A stretch of 64,000 nt of DNA from Nansenia antarctica (GCA_963989245.1 OZ022352.1:23246376-23310375); one strand, 5' to 3'; positions 1-13,756 are shown, counted from the stretch's first letter. Notes: generated from the letters alone by a model not told the origin. Numbers and translations are program-made.

Positions 1-180
1 CGACTGGCCCCACCTCCTCTACACAGCAGTCGGGCTGCCCGATCACGTCTCTTCACAACACTGGCTCCCCGCTGGTGGAATGAGCTCCCCACGGCTGTCA
101 GAACGGCAGAGTCACTACCCATCTTCCGTCGTAGACTGAAGACCCATCTCTTCAGGTTACATCTTAACTGCTCCTCCTGA
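1..180 (+). pseudogene. C-terminus of LINE reverse transcriptase (partial)
   Basis: Frame 1 is open from the first base of the window to a TGA at 178-180, giving 59 residues. It contains the segment APRWWNELPTAVRTAESLPI followed by RRRLKTHLFRL, the typical extreme C-terminus of fish L2/Rex-type LINE ORF2 proteins. The same segment is recognisable in the copies at 51.5 kb (minus strand) and 36 kb (plus strand). The enzyme copies its own RNA into a nicked chromosomal site. This is a fragment only: the endonuclease and the catalytic RT motifs lie outside the window or were never inserted, so it cannot be active. The reading frame is intact over its whole visible length, which suggests a fairly young insertion. 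Confidence 0.75.
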
Positions 181-507
181 GACATCTTCCGACCCTCACC
201 ACTACGTCTCCTAAAGACACCCGCTTTCCCCTCTACTGTGTCCCTAGAACTTCTATTGCCCCCATTGTACTGTTTCTCAGTTTCTCCAGTAAAAAAAAAA
301 AAAAAAAAAAAAACGTTTTAGTAGAAGGCGATAATAGGGAGAAGGTTTTTCCTCCTATCAGTGGCCCCGGGCCCGAGCTAGAGTACTCTTCCTGCAACGA
401 ATGGTGGACTGCTGATTCACATGCTTAGTATTCAAATGTATTGATTGTAAGTCGCTTTGGAATAAGGCGTCTGCTAAATGCCAAAAATGTAAAATGTAAA
501 TGTAATC
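1..507 (+). mobile_element. 5'-truncated LINE 3' end (UnaL2-like, L2 clade)
   Basis: The segment opens inside a reverse-transcriptase ORF, runs through a 3' UTR with an A-run at about 292-313, and ends in short (AATGTAA)-type repeats at about 490-507. Bases 453-469 can form a six-base-pair stem with a five-base loop (GGAAT), just before the sequence TCTGCTAAATG. This tail occurs in at least eight other places in the window on both strands. From family knowledge, eel UnaL2 and related L2-clade LINEs end this way. The window edge cuts the element, so its true 5' end is unknown. Confidence 0.8.
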
Positions 508-706
508 CACCAGTCGTAGCATAATCTAGCTCAGGCCCGGGGCCATTGGCAGTCTCAGTGACAGAAGGAAAAACTCTCTGTTTTTTACAACAAATTACAA
601 CAAATACATTTGTCTAAGTAAGTGAATCACCTATCCATCAGTCATAGCAAGAACAAGTAATCTATGCTAGGGCCAGGGGTTAGCTATAACGCTAAAAGCT
701 AGCAGG
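508..706 (-). mobile_element. Two abutting LINE 3'-UTR fragments (UnaL2-like)
   Basis: Bases 508-583 match, on the minus strand, the block around the AATCTAGCTCAGGCC motif that is also present at 1.95, 25.7 and 51.5 kb. Bases 584-706 match a second subfamily of the same tail, with CAAATACATTTGTCTAAG, also seen at 15.5 and 45.4 kb. Together with the plus-strand copy at 1-507 they form a small nest of three tail fragments in opposite orientations. The order of insertion is not resolved. Confidence 0.6.
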
Positions 707-1658
<952 letters not shown>

Positions 1659-1673
1659 GCCCACAGCCCACAG

Positions 1674-2416
1674 TAGGGCTGCAACAATTAGTCCATTAGT
1701 CGATTTGCATATATACGTATATGATCGAGACATGGATAATTGCATGCACTCACCCATACCTGTATTGTATGCATCCATACTCCACAACATTTACAGGCAT
1801 TAATCAAGTGATTGTGTCATGATGAATTATTTAATATGCTGTAATCAATAGGTATTGCATTAACATTTTTGGCATTTAGCAGACGCCTTATCACAAAGCG
1901 ACTTACAATTGATACATTTGACTAAGCAAGTGAATCATCAATTCACCAGTTGTAGCAGGAAGAGTAATCTAGCTCAGGCCAGGGGCCATTGGCAGTCGTC
2001 GTGATAGTTTATTTTTTATATAGACACTGGAGAAACAGTACAAGGGGGGCAGTAGAAGTCTTAGGAGACACAGTCTAGGGGAAAAGCAGGTGTCTCAGGA
2101 GACGCAGTGTTGGGGGGGTAGTAGATGTCAGTTAAGGTGTAGCCTGAAGAGATGGGTCTTCAGTCTCAGACGGAAGATGGGTAGTAACTCTGCAGGTATA
2201 ATAGTAGTGACTCTGCAGGTATAATTGCAATATAAAATAATGTATAATGTGACCACTCAATGATGGCTTTAACACTACCACACTTGAATGCATTTGGAAA
2301 AGGTATAAATCAATATTAGGCTGAATTGAATTGCATTCAAAAGTAGGTTGTTTGTGTAAATGAATTGTTTAGACTAATTGATTAATCGCTAAAAATAATT
2401 GTTAGTTGCAGCTCTA
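1674..2416. mobile_element. hAT-like non-autonomous element with 8-bp TSD
   Basis: The element is bounded by TAGGGCTGCAAC at 1674-1685 and its inverted partner GTTGCAGCTCTA at 2405-2416 (11 of 12 positions match). It is flanked by a perfect 8-bp direct repeat GCCCACAG at 1666-1673 and 2417-2424. An 8-bp target duplication is the signature of hAT transposition, and these termini are common in teleost hAT MITEs. No transposase coding is visible. About 330 bp of its interior is a later LINE tail insertion (1863-2194). A second GCCCACAG at 1659-1666 precedes the left target copy. Confidence 0.8.
1863..2194 (-). mobile_element. UnaL2-like LINE tail nested in hAT element
   Basis: The minus-strand copy starts with the tail motif (GCATTTAGCAGACGCC on the plus strand) and extends into the last codons of the RT ORF, where the reverse complement of CAGTCTCAGACGGAAGATGG corresponds to the RRRLKT region. 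It is therefore a heavily 5'-truncated insertion. It lies inside the hAT-like element, so it is the younger of the two. The tail stem-loop is degraded here. I could not settle a clean target duplication. Confidence 0.75.
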
Positions 2417-2558
2417 GCCCACAGTAGCCTTTTCCTCACTTACTGGCAAAAAAACAGGCAGAGTTGACTATTCAATCACAACTAATAAAAACCTTTTGGA
2501 TTCCTGATTTTCTTGGACATGCATTAAAGCTTCCGAAAACTTTTAAACAACTTTTAAA

Positions 2559-2624
2559 CTCCCTCCCTCCCTCCCTCCCTCCTCATATCCTCCGATATGA
2601 GGAGGGAGGGAGGGAGGGAGGGAG
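2559..2624. repeat. Perfect hairpin of polypyrimidine and polypurine arms
   Basis: Bases 2559-2589 and 2594-2624 are perfect 31-bp inverted arms with a 4-base loop (CTCC). The left arm is (CCCT)n and the right arm (AGGG)n, joined by an ATATC/GATAT core. The right arm continues to about 2630 with more G runs. On the plus strand the right arm, and on the minus strand the left arm, each carry at least five GGG runs, so either strand could form a G-quadruplex. Confidence 0.9.
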
Positions 2625-2630
2625 GGGGAG

Positions 2631-3606
2631 GTAGGCTTCATATGGAGTCAGTTAGGCCTCACTTGAGAAATAAAATAATAAAATTGCCTGTTGAGGCAAT
2701 CACACCAATACAAAAATACGATAAGAAACATGCACGCCAAGATACAGAGCAGATATCCCCAACCTTTCTCTGTACTTTTACCTTGGCCCAACTCATTTAA
2801 AACATACAGGCTATTGCAGGCAGACACTCCTAATCTATCCCCCAGGCCAGGGGCATTTAGGTATGATGGAGTTGACACACTTTCCAGATGTTAGGGCCCA
2901 GGGGAGCATCTTGGAGGCTGCCAATTGACATGGTCAATTAAACATCTCTTTAAATTGACAGATCACCAAGTCTGAACCAATAAAGAATCGTGTCTGTATA
3001 TTCTCAGATTTTGACATAGCCTTTGTTTCTTAATTTACAACTCTTTGAGAATAATTTCGGCATAGGAATCCAATTGACATAAACCACATGATCCCAAATA
3101 TCAACTCCGACACGGTCCACTTCATCAGAAACCACCGTACATTAATAAACGTAGCATCATCCACTGAGAGAACCTGAATAAATCTAAAATTGCAGGGTAC
3201 ACACTAATTATCATCTTTCAAAAGGCAACACAGCCATGATGGAAATTAAGCTCCCATCTGATATGTAATTAGTAATGCCCACCCGCAACCCAATTGCATG
3301 CCTCTGCAGTGAGCGGGTATTTCCTAATCAACAGCGATGAATCTAATAAAATAACACAGAATACTGTGTAGAGCTGCAATAGACTGTACTGTATGTGGTG
3401 TTTTTGCTGTGGTGAGCATTCACTTACTTCATACCACAATGCTAAAAATGGTACTAGCTGGTTGAGCCAACTGTATTTGGCATTGTCTCGTACCCCTGTG
3501 GAGTGTCCAGGGAGCCAGACTGTGGCAGATCCCATCCCACCCATCTGTTGATCCAACAATCCCAGTCTCACTTCCACAGCTGTACTGGGGCTTTAATCAG
3601 CTCTCG

Positions 3607-3668
<62 letters not shown>

Positions 3669-4061
3669 ATGTGCGTACGTGTGTGTGTGGTCAGCCCTAC
3701 GCATGGCGCATCATTCTCAACCACACTCTAAGTCTAAAAGAAGAACAATACTCTATGGAAAGGCCTCTGTGAAAACTCTCTCTGGTCTCTGGATTGTCAC
3801 AGCTTGGGCTGAAACCACACTGGCATCGATCTTCCCTGGCCTGCGTTTGCCATCGCTCCCTCCTCTCCTTACGGGAAGGGATAGCCGACACTTCCTAACG
3901 ATTTAAAATGGGATCAGTCCTACTTCACCAGACCAGTGCCCCAGACCAGACAATGGGTATATTCAGACAGTTTATTGATGGTCTTATTTAGCTACTGTGT
4001 TTAAGCTTAGCTGCTACACAGCTTCCCTTCTTGCAAGCTAAGAATAGGCTATAGTAGGCTC
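2631..4061. other. Non-coding sequence with one (GT)n tract
   Basis: No gene recognised. It contains a (GT)n microsatellite at about 3608-3667; the ORFs overlapping that tract are artefacts. The remainder is unique-looking, moderately AT-rich sequence. Confidence 0.5.
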
Positions 4062-4223
4062 CAAAGTGTGTGTGTGTGTGTGTGTGCATGGGGTGGGCCT
4101 GATTCACACGTCAAGTGGAACCACTCAAGATATGTGATTGTGTGTAAAACAACCAAAACCACCTCCCGCTGCCAACCATGGGTGGTGCATTGAGACTGGG
4201 GGGGGGGGGGGGGGGGGGGGGGG
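4062..4223. repeat. Short (GT)n and a long G homopolymer
   Basis: A (GT)n run at about 4065-4086 lies near an uninterrupted run of about two dozen G at about 4199-4223. Such a run is a strong quadruplex former and a likely site of sequencing or assembly length error. Confidence 0.9.
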
Positions 4224-4917
4224 TGTATAGGTCGGCCAGCCTGGAGGAGAGGCCATGCAGCCCTTAGACCAGGGATGAGGACCTCACAGGGTAAACAAGA
4301 TAAACTGGCAATAAAAAACACTCTAGTACCTAGAGAATGTATGCCTTTCTGCTACGATCCGAGGAGCATTTAACAATGTCATCATTTCGATTTTTAATCC
4401 CCACTGTGTTATAATGTTCACCAACCATTTCCATTGTCCAAAGCAACTTGACAATTTGTCTGTTAGTTTGAATGATAATAGCGCATGGTATTAGGGTTTA
4501 TGTAATGGTGGATATATTGGTCTGCAGGCTCGACTGGAGAAACTAATTTCCGCCAACAATGTGCAGCAGCAAGCTTCTATAGTCACGATCATCCCAGCCC
4601 ATTGCTGTCAATCAAACAAACTAGAAATAGCATTCATATTCAAGGTTTGTACGCATTCATCTAAGAAACACTATTATTACTATACTATTACTTTTCTTCC
4701 TTTTTACAGTCAACATGTCCATTCAATGTAGTTTGCAGTTGCAGGAAATTGTTTACTTTGTTTAGTTGTGTGTTTAAGCACAACACATCCTTCTGAAAAA
4801 CACGCATTGCAATGGCCATTAAAATTCATGTCTGGAATGTTTGTCATCCCATTTAAGAGAGGAACTGAAATGCTAAATTGGCCTTTGTATTTTCAAGTGC
4901 GTCAGCAGCTAAATGGC
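4224..4917. other. Non-coding spacer
   Basis: No coding region, RNA gene or repeat family recognised. AT-rich unique-looking sequence. Confidence 0.45.
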
Positions 4918-5125
4918 TCTGGTGGTTACCACTACAAGCTCAGCAGGGCTGGGCCCGGCTGGTACAGTACTTGGATGGCGAGATCACCTTGGAAACCAAG
5001 GTGGCTGCTTGGTTACAGAGTCAGTAGGAGGCACTATTTCCTCTGGGCAAAAAGCTGATCCCGCTTCTTAGCTACAGTGCTGGGGACATGGTACAATGGA
5101 GGAGGCTGTCCTTTTTTAATGAGTT
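4918..5125 (+). mobile_element. 5S-rRNA-derived SINE (SINE3-type), degraded
   Basis: The stretch at 4936-5010 follows the 3' two-thirds of vertebrate 5S rRNA: AGCTCAGCAGGGCTGGGCC corresponds to the A-box region, GTACTTGGATGG matches the C-box region, and CCAAGGTGGCTG resembles the 3' end. These are the internal promoter elements used by RNA polymerase III with TFIIIA. The following 110 bp (AGGAGGCACT..., GGGGACATGGTACAATGG) do not belong to 5S rRNA but match the body of a repeat that follows 5S-like heads in many teleosts. It is therefore a retroposed SINE and not a 5S gene: the first ~40 bases of 5S are absent or unrecognisable and several conserved bases differ. It ends near a T-rich stretch at about 5111. 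Confidence 0.7.
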
Positions 5126-6715
<1,590 letters not shown>

Positions 6716-8589
6716 ACAATGAGACAGGAAACAGGAACAGAAGGATTCGCATAACAAGTTGTTTGATTGTTATTGATACTCCCAGCATAACTCCCCAGGG
6801 GGGGTGGACATTCAGTACATCTACGTAATATCTATTTTAGGGGTCATACAAGGATAACCATTTAAGGAGAAGCTATCAGGGTAACCCTAACCCATCAGGC
6901 AGACATCTACTCAATACACCATGATATTACAGTAACCAAAGCACTGAAATGACTGCATTTTTAGAGCACCACAATTAGAGCATCTATTCACCAGATTGTG
7001 GGTGTCAGTAAAAGAAAATGACCATGTACCCATGTAACACCAAGTGACATGACTATGTTTACTAACTAACTACACAGCAGAAGAATAGATGACTGAGGGA
7101 GGGGTGGGATTACCTCTTTGTCAAACCATCAAAAAAGCAGATGTGTTCAAAATGATATGTCTACAGAGCACCAAGGAGGCACTGGGAAGTGCAGTGTAGA
7201 GAGATGGATGTTTAATGTTTGACTCCCACAGTGTGATGTAGCAATCCAAAAAGCCTAGCCTTTCATCAGGCCTGCAACGGTGCTTTTGATTATTAAGGCC
7301 TGGGCGTGAACCATAGAGAGAAATGGCTGTGCCTTGCCAACGCTGTGCCTCCCCTGTGTGTCATTAGTCATAGTAAAGTTCGATTCCAGACTATAACGAC
7401 ACCTCTCTCAGGTCCTATCTTCCTTTGCCATACTTCTTCTTCGCACACAAGCACAGCAGGGATGTGTTAGCTATGCAAACAGAGTAGACTAACAGACACA
7501 GACACACTGCTATGGGATTCCAAGAGAAGTAGCGTTTGTGTTTTCTACCGCGTAGTCGATTCCCTGCCTGACACAGCACAAGAACACCAGGGCTTGTGAT
7601 GGAGCACAGAGAAGTGGTCAGCTACCCAGCTGAAAGGACACACTCCTTCTAGTAGGAACAATAACAACACTGTTGACCACTCTAAGAAGGCTCTTACATG
7701 GATTTTCTGGAGAGTTCTGTAGCATTGGCCTTTGTGTGGGCCTCTCTGTTTCAGAACAGTCGTGATAACATTGTACTTGTTACAGTAACAACATTGTGAT
7801 CATGGTATTGTAATGTTTACTTTGCTTTGTGGATGTATAGTAATGGAGTTGTGCAATTTGCGTTATTGCACAAGTGGATTACGGACCCTTATTGGGTCAC
7901 GCAGGCTTTTCAGTAGCAGTGGTTCCTTTTCTTATTGTGTTCTCACAGCATGGTGTCATTAACACTCTATAAAACATCAAAACAATTTTACAGTGCACTG
8001 TATATTCTGAGGTACTGTACTTCTGTACCTTCTGTACTGAAATTCCATCATCTCAAACCTGTTTATAGCCAGTGAAACTCACACTGACTTCATGATCAAG
8101 ACGACGTTTCACTGTCCGGCCAAGCCTCTGTCAGACCTCTATGAGCCAAGTCATCAAACACTACCAGCCTATCAAATCTGCAGGCCGGACAATTTAAAAC
8201 GCTCTGTCTTTAAACATTGTTAATGATAGCGGTTATAGAGTGAATCACTGTAGTTGTAATGCCTCATCAACAACTCATTCTGCAAGGGTCAGACTCCTGT
8301 CAAACACTTAAACAGATTATGCACAGGATTGATATAGTACAGTTCTTAGCTCCGAGAGGCTATACAAAGAACCATGCCCTTCTGCCTGACTGTGCTAAAT
8401 TAAGGTCCACAGAAATATTACTACTACTACACCCCCAAGGCCTCCTCATCTTCCACGCTCTATTTGGGGTTTCATTATATTCTCTCTTTCCATCTCCCTA
8501 AGCTATAGTAGATAAAATATATTTGTAATGAATAAAATAAACAAAGTACTTAGGCCCTCTGATGAGGGATTGGTGGTGGTGGGCACATT
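6716..8589. other. Non-coding sequence
   Basis: No gene or known repeat recognised; unique-looking sequence. The longest ORFs have no discernible domain. Confidence 0.45.
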
Positions 8590-8692
8590 TTCTTTTTACA
8601 TTCTATAATTATAATTGTAATTTTCTTTTCACATTCTATAATTATAATTGTAATTTTCTTTTCACATTCTATAATTATAATTGTAATTTTCC
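8590..8692. repeat. 33-bp minisatellite, three units
   Basis: The unit beginning ACATTCTATAATTATAATTG starts at 8598, 8631 and 8664, giving an exact 33-bp period. The unit is AT-rich and contains the short palindrome ATAATTAT. Confidence 0.92.
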
Positions 8693-9540
8693 TCCAATTT
8701 GGAGAGGGTTGGGGCAGGGGAAATGATGTTCTGTTATGCTATCGGATAACATTTCAAAGCTGATCTATCCCTTGAAAAGGGACCCCTTAGATAATGGCCT
8801 TCAACTATCATTGCTGTTGTAGTGATCAGCTTAATTAAAAACACACGTTTTCATTAAAAACACAGTCACTCTCCCTGAAAAAACCCAAAGCCACCACTGA
8901 GACTATGGTAAAGTGCTAACACACGGCTAGCTGTGCTCAGTAGTGAGATACTGATAGGTGCCTCGTAAAACGTCCTTTTTATCCAGGAGCAGCGGGCAGC
9001 TCTTGTCTCAAATATCAGTTCAAAAAGCCAGAGGCCATTCTCAGACAAGGCCTGCCAACATAGACAAAGACAATTTTCACCGGCTACATTCACTGTCAGG
9101 AAATCCTCCCCCATAAATGTCAACAAGTCTGATATTACAACTCTCTGACTCAGTGCAGGCGAGTGAGTGTGACTCGGGGAGTACCAAGTACCAAGACTAC
9201 GAAGGAAGCATTCACATATTTTTGGGATGAGAACTTTAACCTTTATAGGTGATACTGTAAAGGCCATAGCCATACTATATCTGGCATTGTTTACTGAATA
9301 CACAGAGCTGGAGCAGAATCCTAACAACCAATCAACCGGGCTCAGCCTGGTCAGGATTCAGCTTGCCTTCTGACACACAATACTGTATCATTGTTCAGTC
9401 GCTCCTTCAAAAGCCTTGCCAAATCTGAAATCTGAAATCTGAGCTATGGTGGGAGGTGTTTTGGCGGTAACACAACACAACACTTTTGAAACACTGTAAG
9501 TGGACTCAGTAAACAAGACGCTGTTGACCACAAGATAAGA
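8693..9540. other. Non-coding sequence with one unexplained ORF
   Basis: The minus-strand ORF 9327-8866 (153 residues) is the longest low-repeat ORF without transposon similarity in the window. I see no domain, signal peptide or repeat motif in it, and nothing around it that looks like a promoter or flanking exon, so I do not call it a gene. Confidence 0.4.

Positions 9541-9630
<90 letters not shown>
9541..9630. repeat. (GA)n microsatellite
   Basis: Uninterrupted (GA)n of about 43 units. Confidence 0.97.
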
Positions 9631-9633
<3 letters not shown>

Positions 9634-11175
9634 AGGCATTTATAAAGTGCAATATACTAACTATTATGTATATTGTCTTAATTCCCCGGGTTCACACTGA
9701 GATTTCAACCTAAATACAGTTTAAAAACTGAGCTTCACTGCTTCACTATTACTTGAACCAAGCATGCAGAATCCCTGCCCTCCAAAATAGAATTTACAGT
9801 AAACATCAGCATGTGGTCGAATAGCCAAGTCAAAATATAGACACAGAATGCTCGGCTTGGAAGTATATGTATAGCTGGAGGCCGTATCGGAGACGCATTT
9901 CATACATACACTACTATTACAGCACCGGAAAAAAAACATGGGAGTTTGTTGTCTGTGAGCCTGAAATGAGCAGTCTGGATAGTATGGGTGTGTGAGCTGC
10001 GCTCATCTGTTCTCTAAGGCAGGGGAAGATGCAGAGTCACAGAGTTGGACCCCCTGGACAGAGCTCTCTCCCAGCCAGGGATGTCAGGCAGACAGACACA
10101 GGCCCAGCCTTGTTCCCGTCTGCCATTCTGATTGGCCCTGAGGCGATGGCCACACAGAGGACAGACTGGCACTGAGACCCGGAGCCAGCGGGGTCAAGGG
10201 GAGAACAAAAAAATGTTGATATAGCAGCAGCACAGCTTGGCCATTGTGGAGCCAGTGGCACGGGACGTGCTGCCCAGCGCAGTTCAGCCTTAGCTGTCGG
10301 AGTAGAATGAGAATGTTCATGAAGGGCCAACGGGGAGAGGGAGCTGGTCACTATGATGACTGTGTGGGACAAGAGAGGGGGGAAGTAAACACAGTCACTG
10401 TGGGGCTATGTACTCTGCTGTTGTTGTTTCTCTAACTGCTGTAGGGAATTATCGAGCGTATCGTAGAGAAGAGATTGGCACGGAGTATGATCGTTAATTT
10501 CAAATAGTCATGGAGATGGATTGGCTGTGGAAAGGAGCCTTTGATGGCAGTTATATTGGCTTCATTAAGCAAACCAACCAAGCCCAATGAAGAGACTTCA
10601 GAACAATGAGAAGCAGCTGAGGGTAGTTGAGGGAAGTAGTTGGTCAGGACTCAGGAGCATGGCTAATACTCAGTAGTCAATATAAGGCAAGGACGTACGA
10701 CAAAAGGACAATGTATAAAGCTTGGGTTACCTACAGTGGAGAACACATCCATCCTCACAAGCTGCTTATCTAGTCACACATCACCGCTGATGATCAATGA
10801 CATACTATATATGAAAGCTCAGGCTCAAGTACATTTTTTCGAAACAAGTAATGTTTTTCTTTTGAACCGAGAACAGATTTGTCTCTGCTACATTTGTGCC
10901 TATCATTTATTATGGAGATAGTGTAAATGTAAAGCACCTGTGGCCTCATTACGTTTGCTGGACACTGTGCACCATGGGATGCAGTGGTTTGTTATTAACT
11001 CCAAAGCCCTCACTCATCTCTGTACCATTTATATAACAGTGAGCTGGCTTTCCTTAGCTCTTCTGAGATTAATTAATTGCTACATTTTTATAGGCTATAT
11101 TATTTTATAGGTCATACTGAGCTCTCATTCTACTTGTGTAACTATATTGTCCAGCAGTCAAATTACAATTGCCTG
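9631..11175. other. Non-coding sequence
   Basis: No gene or repeat family recognised. Base composition rises in GC around 10050-10330 but without a CpG-island pattern or recognisable exon. Confidence 0.4.
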
Positions 11176-11530
11176 AGCTCACATGAATGAAGACCCGTAC
11201 AAAGCTAGGGAAAAAAGCTTTCCAGTTTGCTGCCCGTTCCACTTGGAATGAGCTTCAAAAGGTCCTGAAATTACAGGAGCTTGGCTCAAAACTCAAACAC
11301 TTTAAATGTGTTTAAAGCTAGGGTAAACAGTATGATGGAAAATGAAGTGGGGGTGTGTAAATGTTTTGACACCGAGTTGCACCTCTTTTTCCCCCAAACC
11401 TTCTTGCTGCTGCAATGTGTCAATTGATGTTTTAAACTGTTGTGCTTGTGTTGTATGCTCTGAACTTTTTGTGCTGCTATTTTGGCCAGGTCTCTCTTGT
11501 AAAAGAGACATTATGACTATGTGACTAACC
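11176..11530 (+). mobile_element. LINE 3' end (L2/Rex-type, second family)
   Basis: Bases 11190-11315 encode an in-frame C-terminus (KTRTKLGKKAFQFAARSTWN, then ELQKVLKL) ending at TAA, the same region as the RT C-terminus seen on the minus strand at about 43.9 kb. The 3' UTR at 11470-11530 carries TTGGCCAGGTCTCTCTTGTA and ends near AACCTGGT, the reverse complement of the block at 43736-43810. It is a 5'-truncated copy holding only the last ~40 codons and the UTR. Confidence 0.7.
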
Positions 11531-12433
11531 TGGTAGAAAAATGTCTTGGATCTCAACTACAGATCCAAAAGGGCACTGACCCTGGCCGGCGGGGGCAGGA
11601 AAAGCTGCAGGAATGTTGGGTCAAAGGGCAGTGTTCTACTCAACCAGCCTTACAAAAGATAATGACCTCTATTTGGACAAGGTGTTGTGTGCCCTCTGTT
11701 CAGAGTATAGTGACTAAATGATATTGTCTTTAGTTCATTTGATCACACTTGTGACTTCCAACACTCTCCCTCTGGAGGTGTGATGAGTCAGAATTGACTC
11801 CCTCATGTGGTACCAAGGGACCTTGTTTGCATGGTAGTGAAAAGCACATAAAAAAGAACATCTGGTGATGAATGAGAACAAGGGTCTGAACAGGATCCTG
11901 GTGGTATCTTTGAACACGCCTGACAGACAGAGAGCTGTAGCCTACATGTGTATGAGGTGAGTGGTCAGCCACAGAGGCCTGCAAGTGAACTATTCAAATA
12001 GCTTCAAACAACGCAAAGTCATTACTGATATATTTTGGAATGGCACCACAATGCAATGTTTCCCAACCTGGGGAATTATGATTGTTTCCCCAATGGGATA
12101 TATAAAGATACATGTAAATATTTGCAATAATATAATTGCCCCCAACCCCACAACAAATTACAGACAGCAAAGTGCAATACACATAACATATCTGGAGAAT
12201 ACGTCACATACAACATTGTCTAAACGTTGACATAACTGACAAGGTAGACAGTTATTGAGGAAACAAAAATGACAGTACCTTGTAATGTCCAGCACAGTTG
12301 TCCTAATAATCTTATTGCTTAATTAGTTACCGTTCATCCTGCAATCAAATGCTGTCCTCTCAGACACAGCCTTTGTAAAAACTCAACATGCAGCGACCAG
12401 ATCATCACTGTGGAACTCCAACTATGAGACTCT
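11531..12433. other. Non-coding sequence
   Basis: Nothing recognisable beyond short chance ORFs. Confidence 0.4.
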
Positions 12434-12466
12434 GCCAGTGATGATGGAGTCTCCATCATCACTGGC
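12434..12466. repeat. Perfect 33-bp palindrome
   Basis: Arms 12434-12449 and 12451-12466 are exact 16-bp reverse complements around a single T at 12450. It lies five bases before the next, larger palindrome and shares the string TCTCCATCAT with its centre. Confidence 0.95.
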
Positions 12467-12471
12467 AATAA

Positions 12472-12550
12472 TGTGAGAAGCGGCATGCCTTGTCCAACAA
12501 TTGTCTCCATCATGGAGACAATTGTTGGACAAGGCATGCCTCTTCTCACA
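12472..12550. repeat. Near-perfect 79-bp palindrome
   Basis: Inner arms 12482-12510 and 12512-12540 are exact 29-bp reverse complements around a single C at 12511. After one mismatch (12481/12541) the arms extend by a further exact 9 bp (12472-12480 and 12542-12550). This gives 39-bp arms with one mismatch and essentially no loop. Confidence 0.95.
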
Positions 12551-12858
12551 TATTGCATCAGTGCTAAGTGTCGCTCAGCTGTTGCTTCTCAAAGTGCACT
12601 GAATTTATGTTTTGATTCTTCTCATTCCTAAGGGTAACCCCTATGCATACCTCAGAGGGAATAATGCTAGCTGCAGTTCCAGCTGGCATTGCCCCACACA
12701 GGACATTTCCATAATTTCACTGTACAATGATCAAGCTTGATTTTACAAAAATAATAATAATAATGCACATCAATTGAGGTTAATTACATGGCTATAGGTT
12801 TGTTTTTTAAATAGTTAGGCTCGCTACAGTGAAATTACAGTTAACAACACCAATAAAT
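12551..12858. other. Non-coding spacer
   Basis: AT-rich; a short (AAT)n stretch near 12751. Nothing else recognised. Confidence 0.4.
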
Positions 12859-13100
12859 CGTGAGCTGATAAGGTTCTATCTCCGTTTAGGGTAGTTCAGA
12901 GATATTGAGCGTCAAAGGTTTTACATTCCATTATGTTTTGTGAGATGGAACCTTTGTATTTTATGAATTACTAACTCAAAAATGTCAACATTTTTAAAAT
13001 AACACCACACAGGCATTAATAAACACCTAATGGATCAGATTATGTAAAAAAATCAATTTTGACAAAAATGGAGATAGAACCTTATAATTCTAACGTCACG
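12859..13100. mobile_element. MITE copy 1 (TIR ATAAGGTTCTATCTCC)
   Basis: The left end CGTGAGCTGATAAGGTTC (12859) and the right end, whose reverse complement begins CGTGACGTTAGAATTATAAG, are imperfect terminal inverted repeats of about 30 bp sharing ATAAGGTTCTATCTCC. The 180-bp interior is about 90% alike by eye to the copy at 16464-16849. There is no coding capacity. The outer boundary CGTGA/TCACG is set by where the two copies stop matching. No convincing target duplication at this copy. Confidence 0.75.
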
Positions 13101-13756
13101 ATGTGTATAGTATGATACTATTTGCTAGTTTATTGTTTCTATCAGTTATTTCACACAAGGCATTTATGTATTTAACGTATTCATGTTTTCTGTTTGAAGC
13201 GCCAGAGATCAAAGAGATTCTCATGTCATCAGCAGAGCGCAGTTTACACACAAAGTTCTAAACTGTCTAAACAACAAAACAAACTGACATATAAAGGAAA
13301 ACATACATTCATTGACACAAAACATTCTGACATGTACAGTGTATAAATAAATGCGGTCTTACCTGGCGAAAGTTTTCAAATAAGTTATTGTGTTGCGAGC
13401 TGTCAGTCTCTGTTACAAAATCAACGCCACGGAACTTCCAGTACGCAGTATCTTTGGACAAACTTTCTGTCCGCTCAGGTCTTCCACAGCGAGATACAGC
13501 AGTTTAGTAATGTGTTCCAGCCTTGTGCGTCCATAAGCTTTCAAAACTGCTAATAAAATACATAAATCTCGTCTTGCCGTGCTTTTTAGAGGCCGTTATA
13601 CTCCCACCACTACTTGCTGAATAATAATTGGTGACTGTGGATTTCCCCTCCTGTTGTTGTACGGAAATGGACCAGCACGTTGGAGAAACTAGGAATTACA
13701 CTCCTACAGGCTTCTACAGGCGTGACACAGGAACATCTAATTGTATACATCTCTCT
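13101..13756. other. Non-coding sequence
   Basis: No gene or repeat family recognised. Confidence 0.4.

Noticed and set aside
4918..5125. Functional 5S rRNA gene
   Set aside because: The 5' third of 5S is missing, conserved bases are changed and a non-5S SINE body follows.
8866..9327. 153-codon minus-strand ORF as a real gene
   Set aside because: No domain, signal peptide or codon pattern recognised, and no flanking exon or promoter evidence; chance ORFs of this size occur in 64 kb.
12472..12550. MicroRNA precursor
   Set aside because: The centre is a single base, leaving no usable terminal loop, and pairing is nearly perfect over 39 bp, unlike animal pre-miRNAs.
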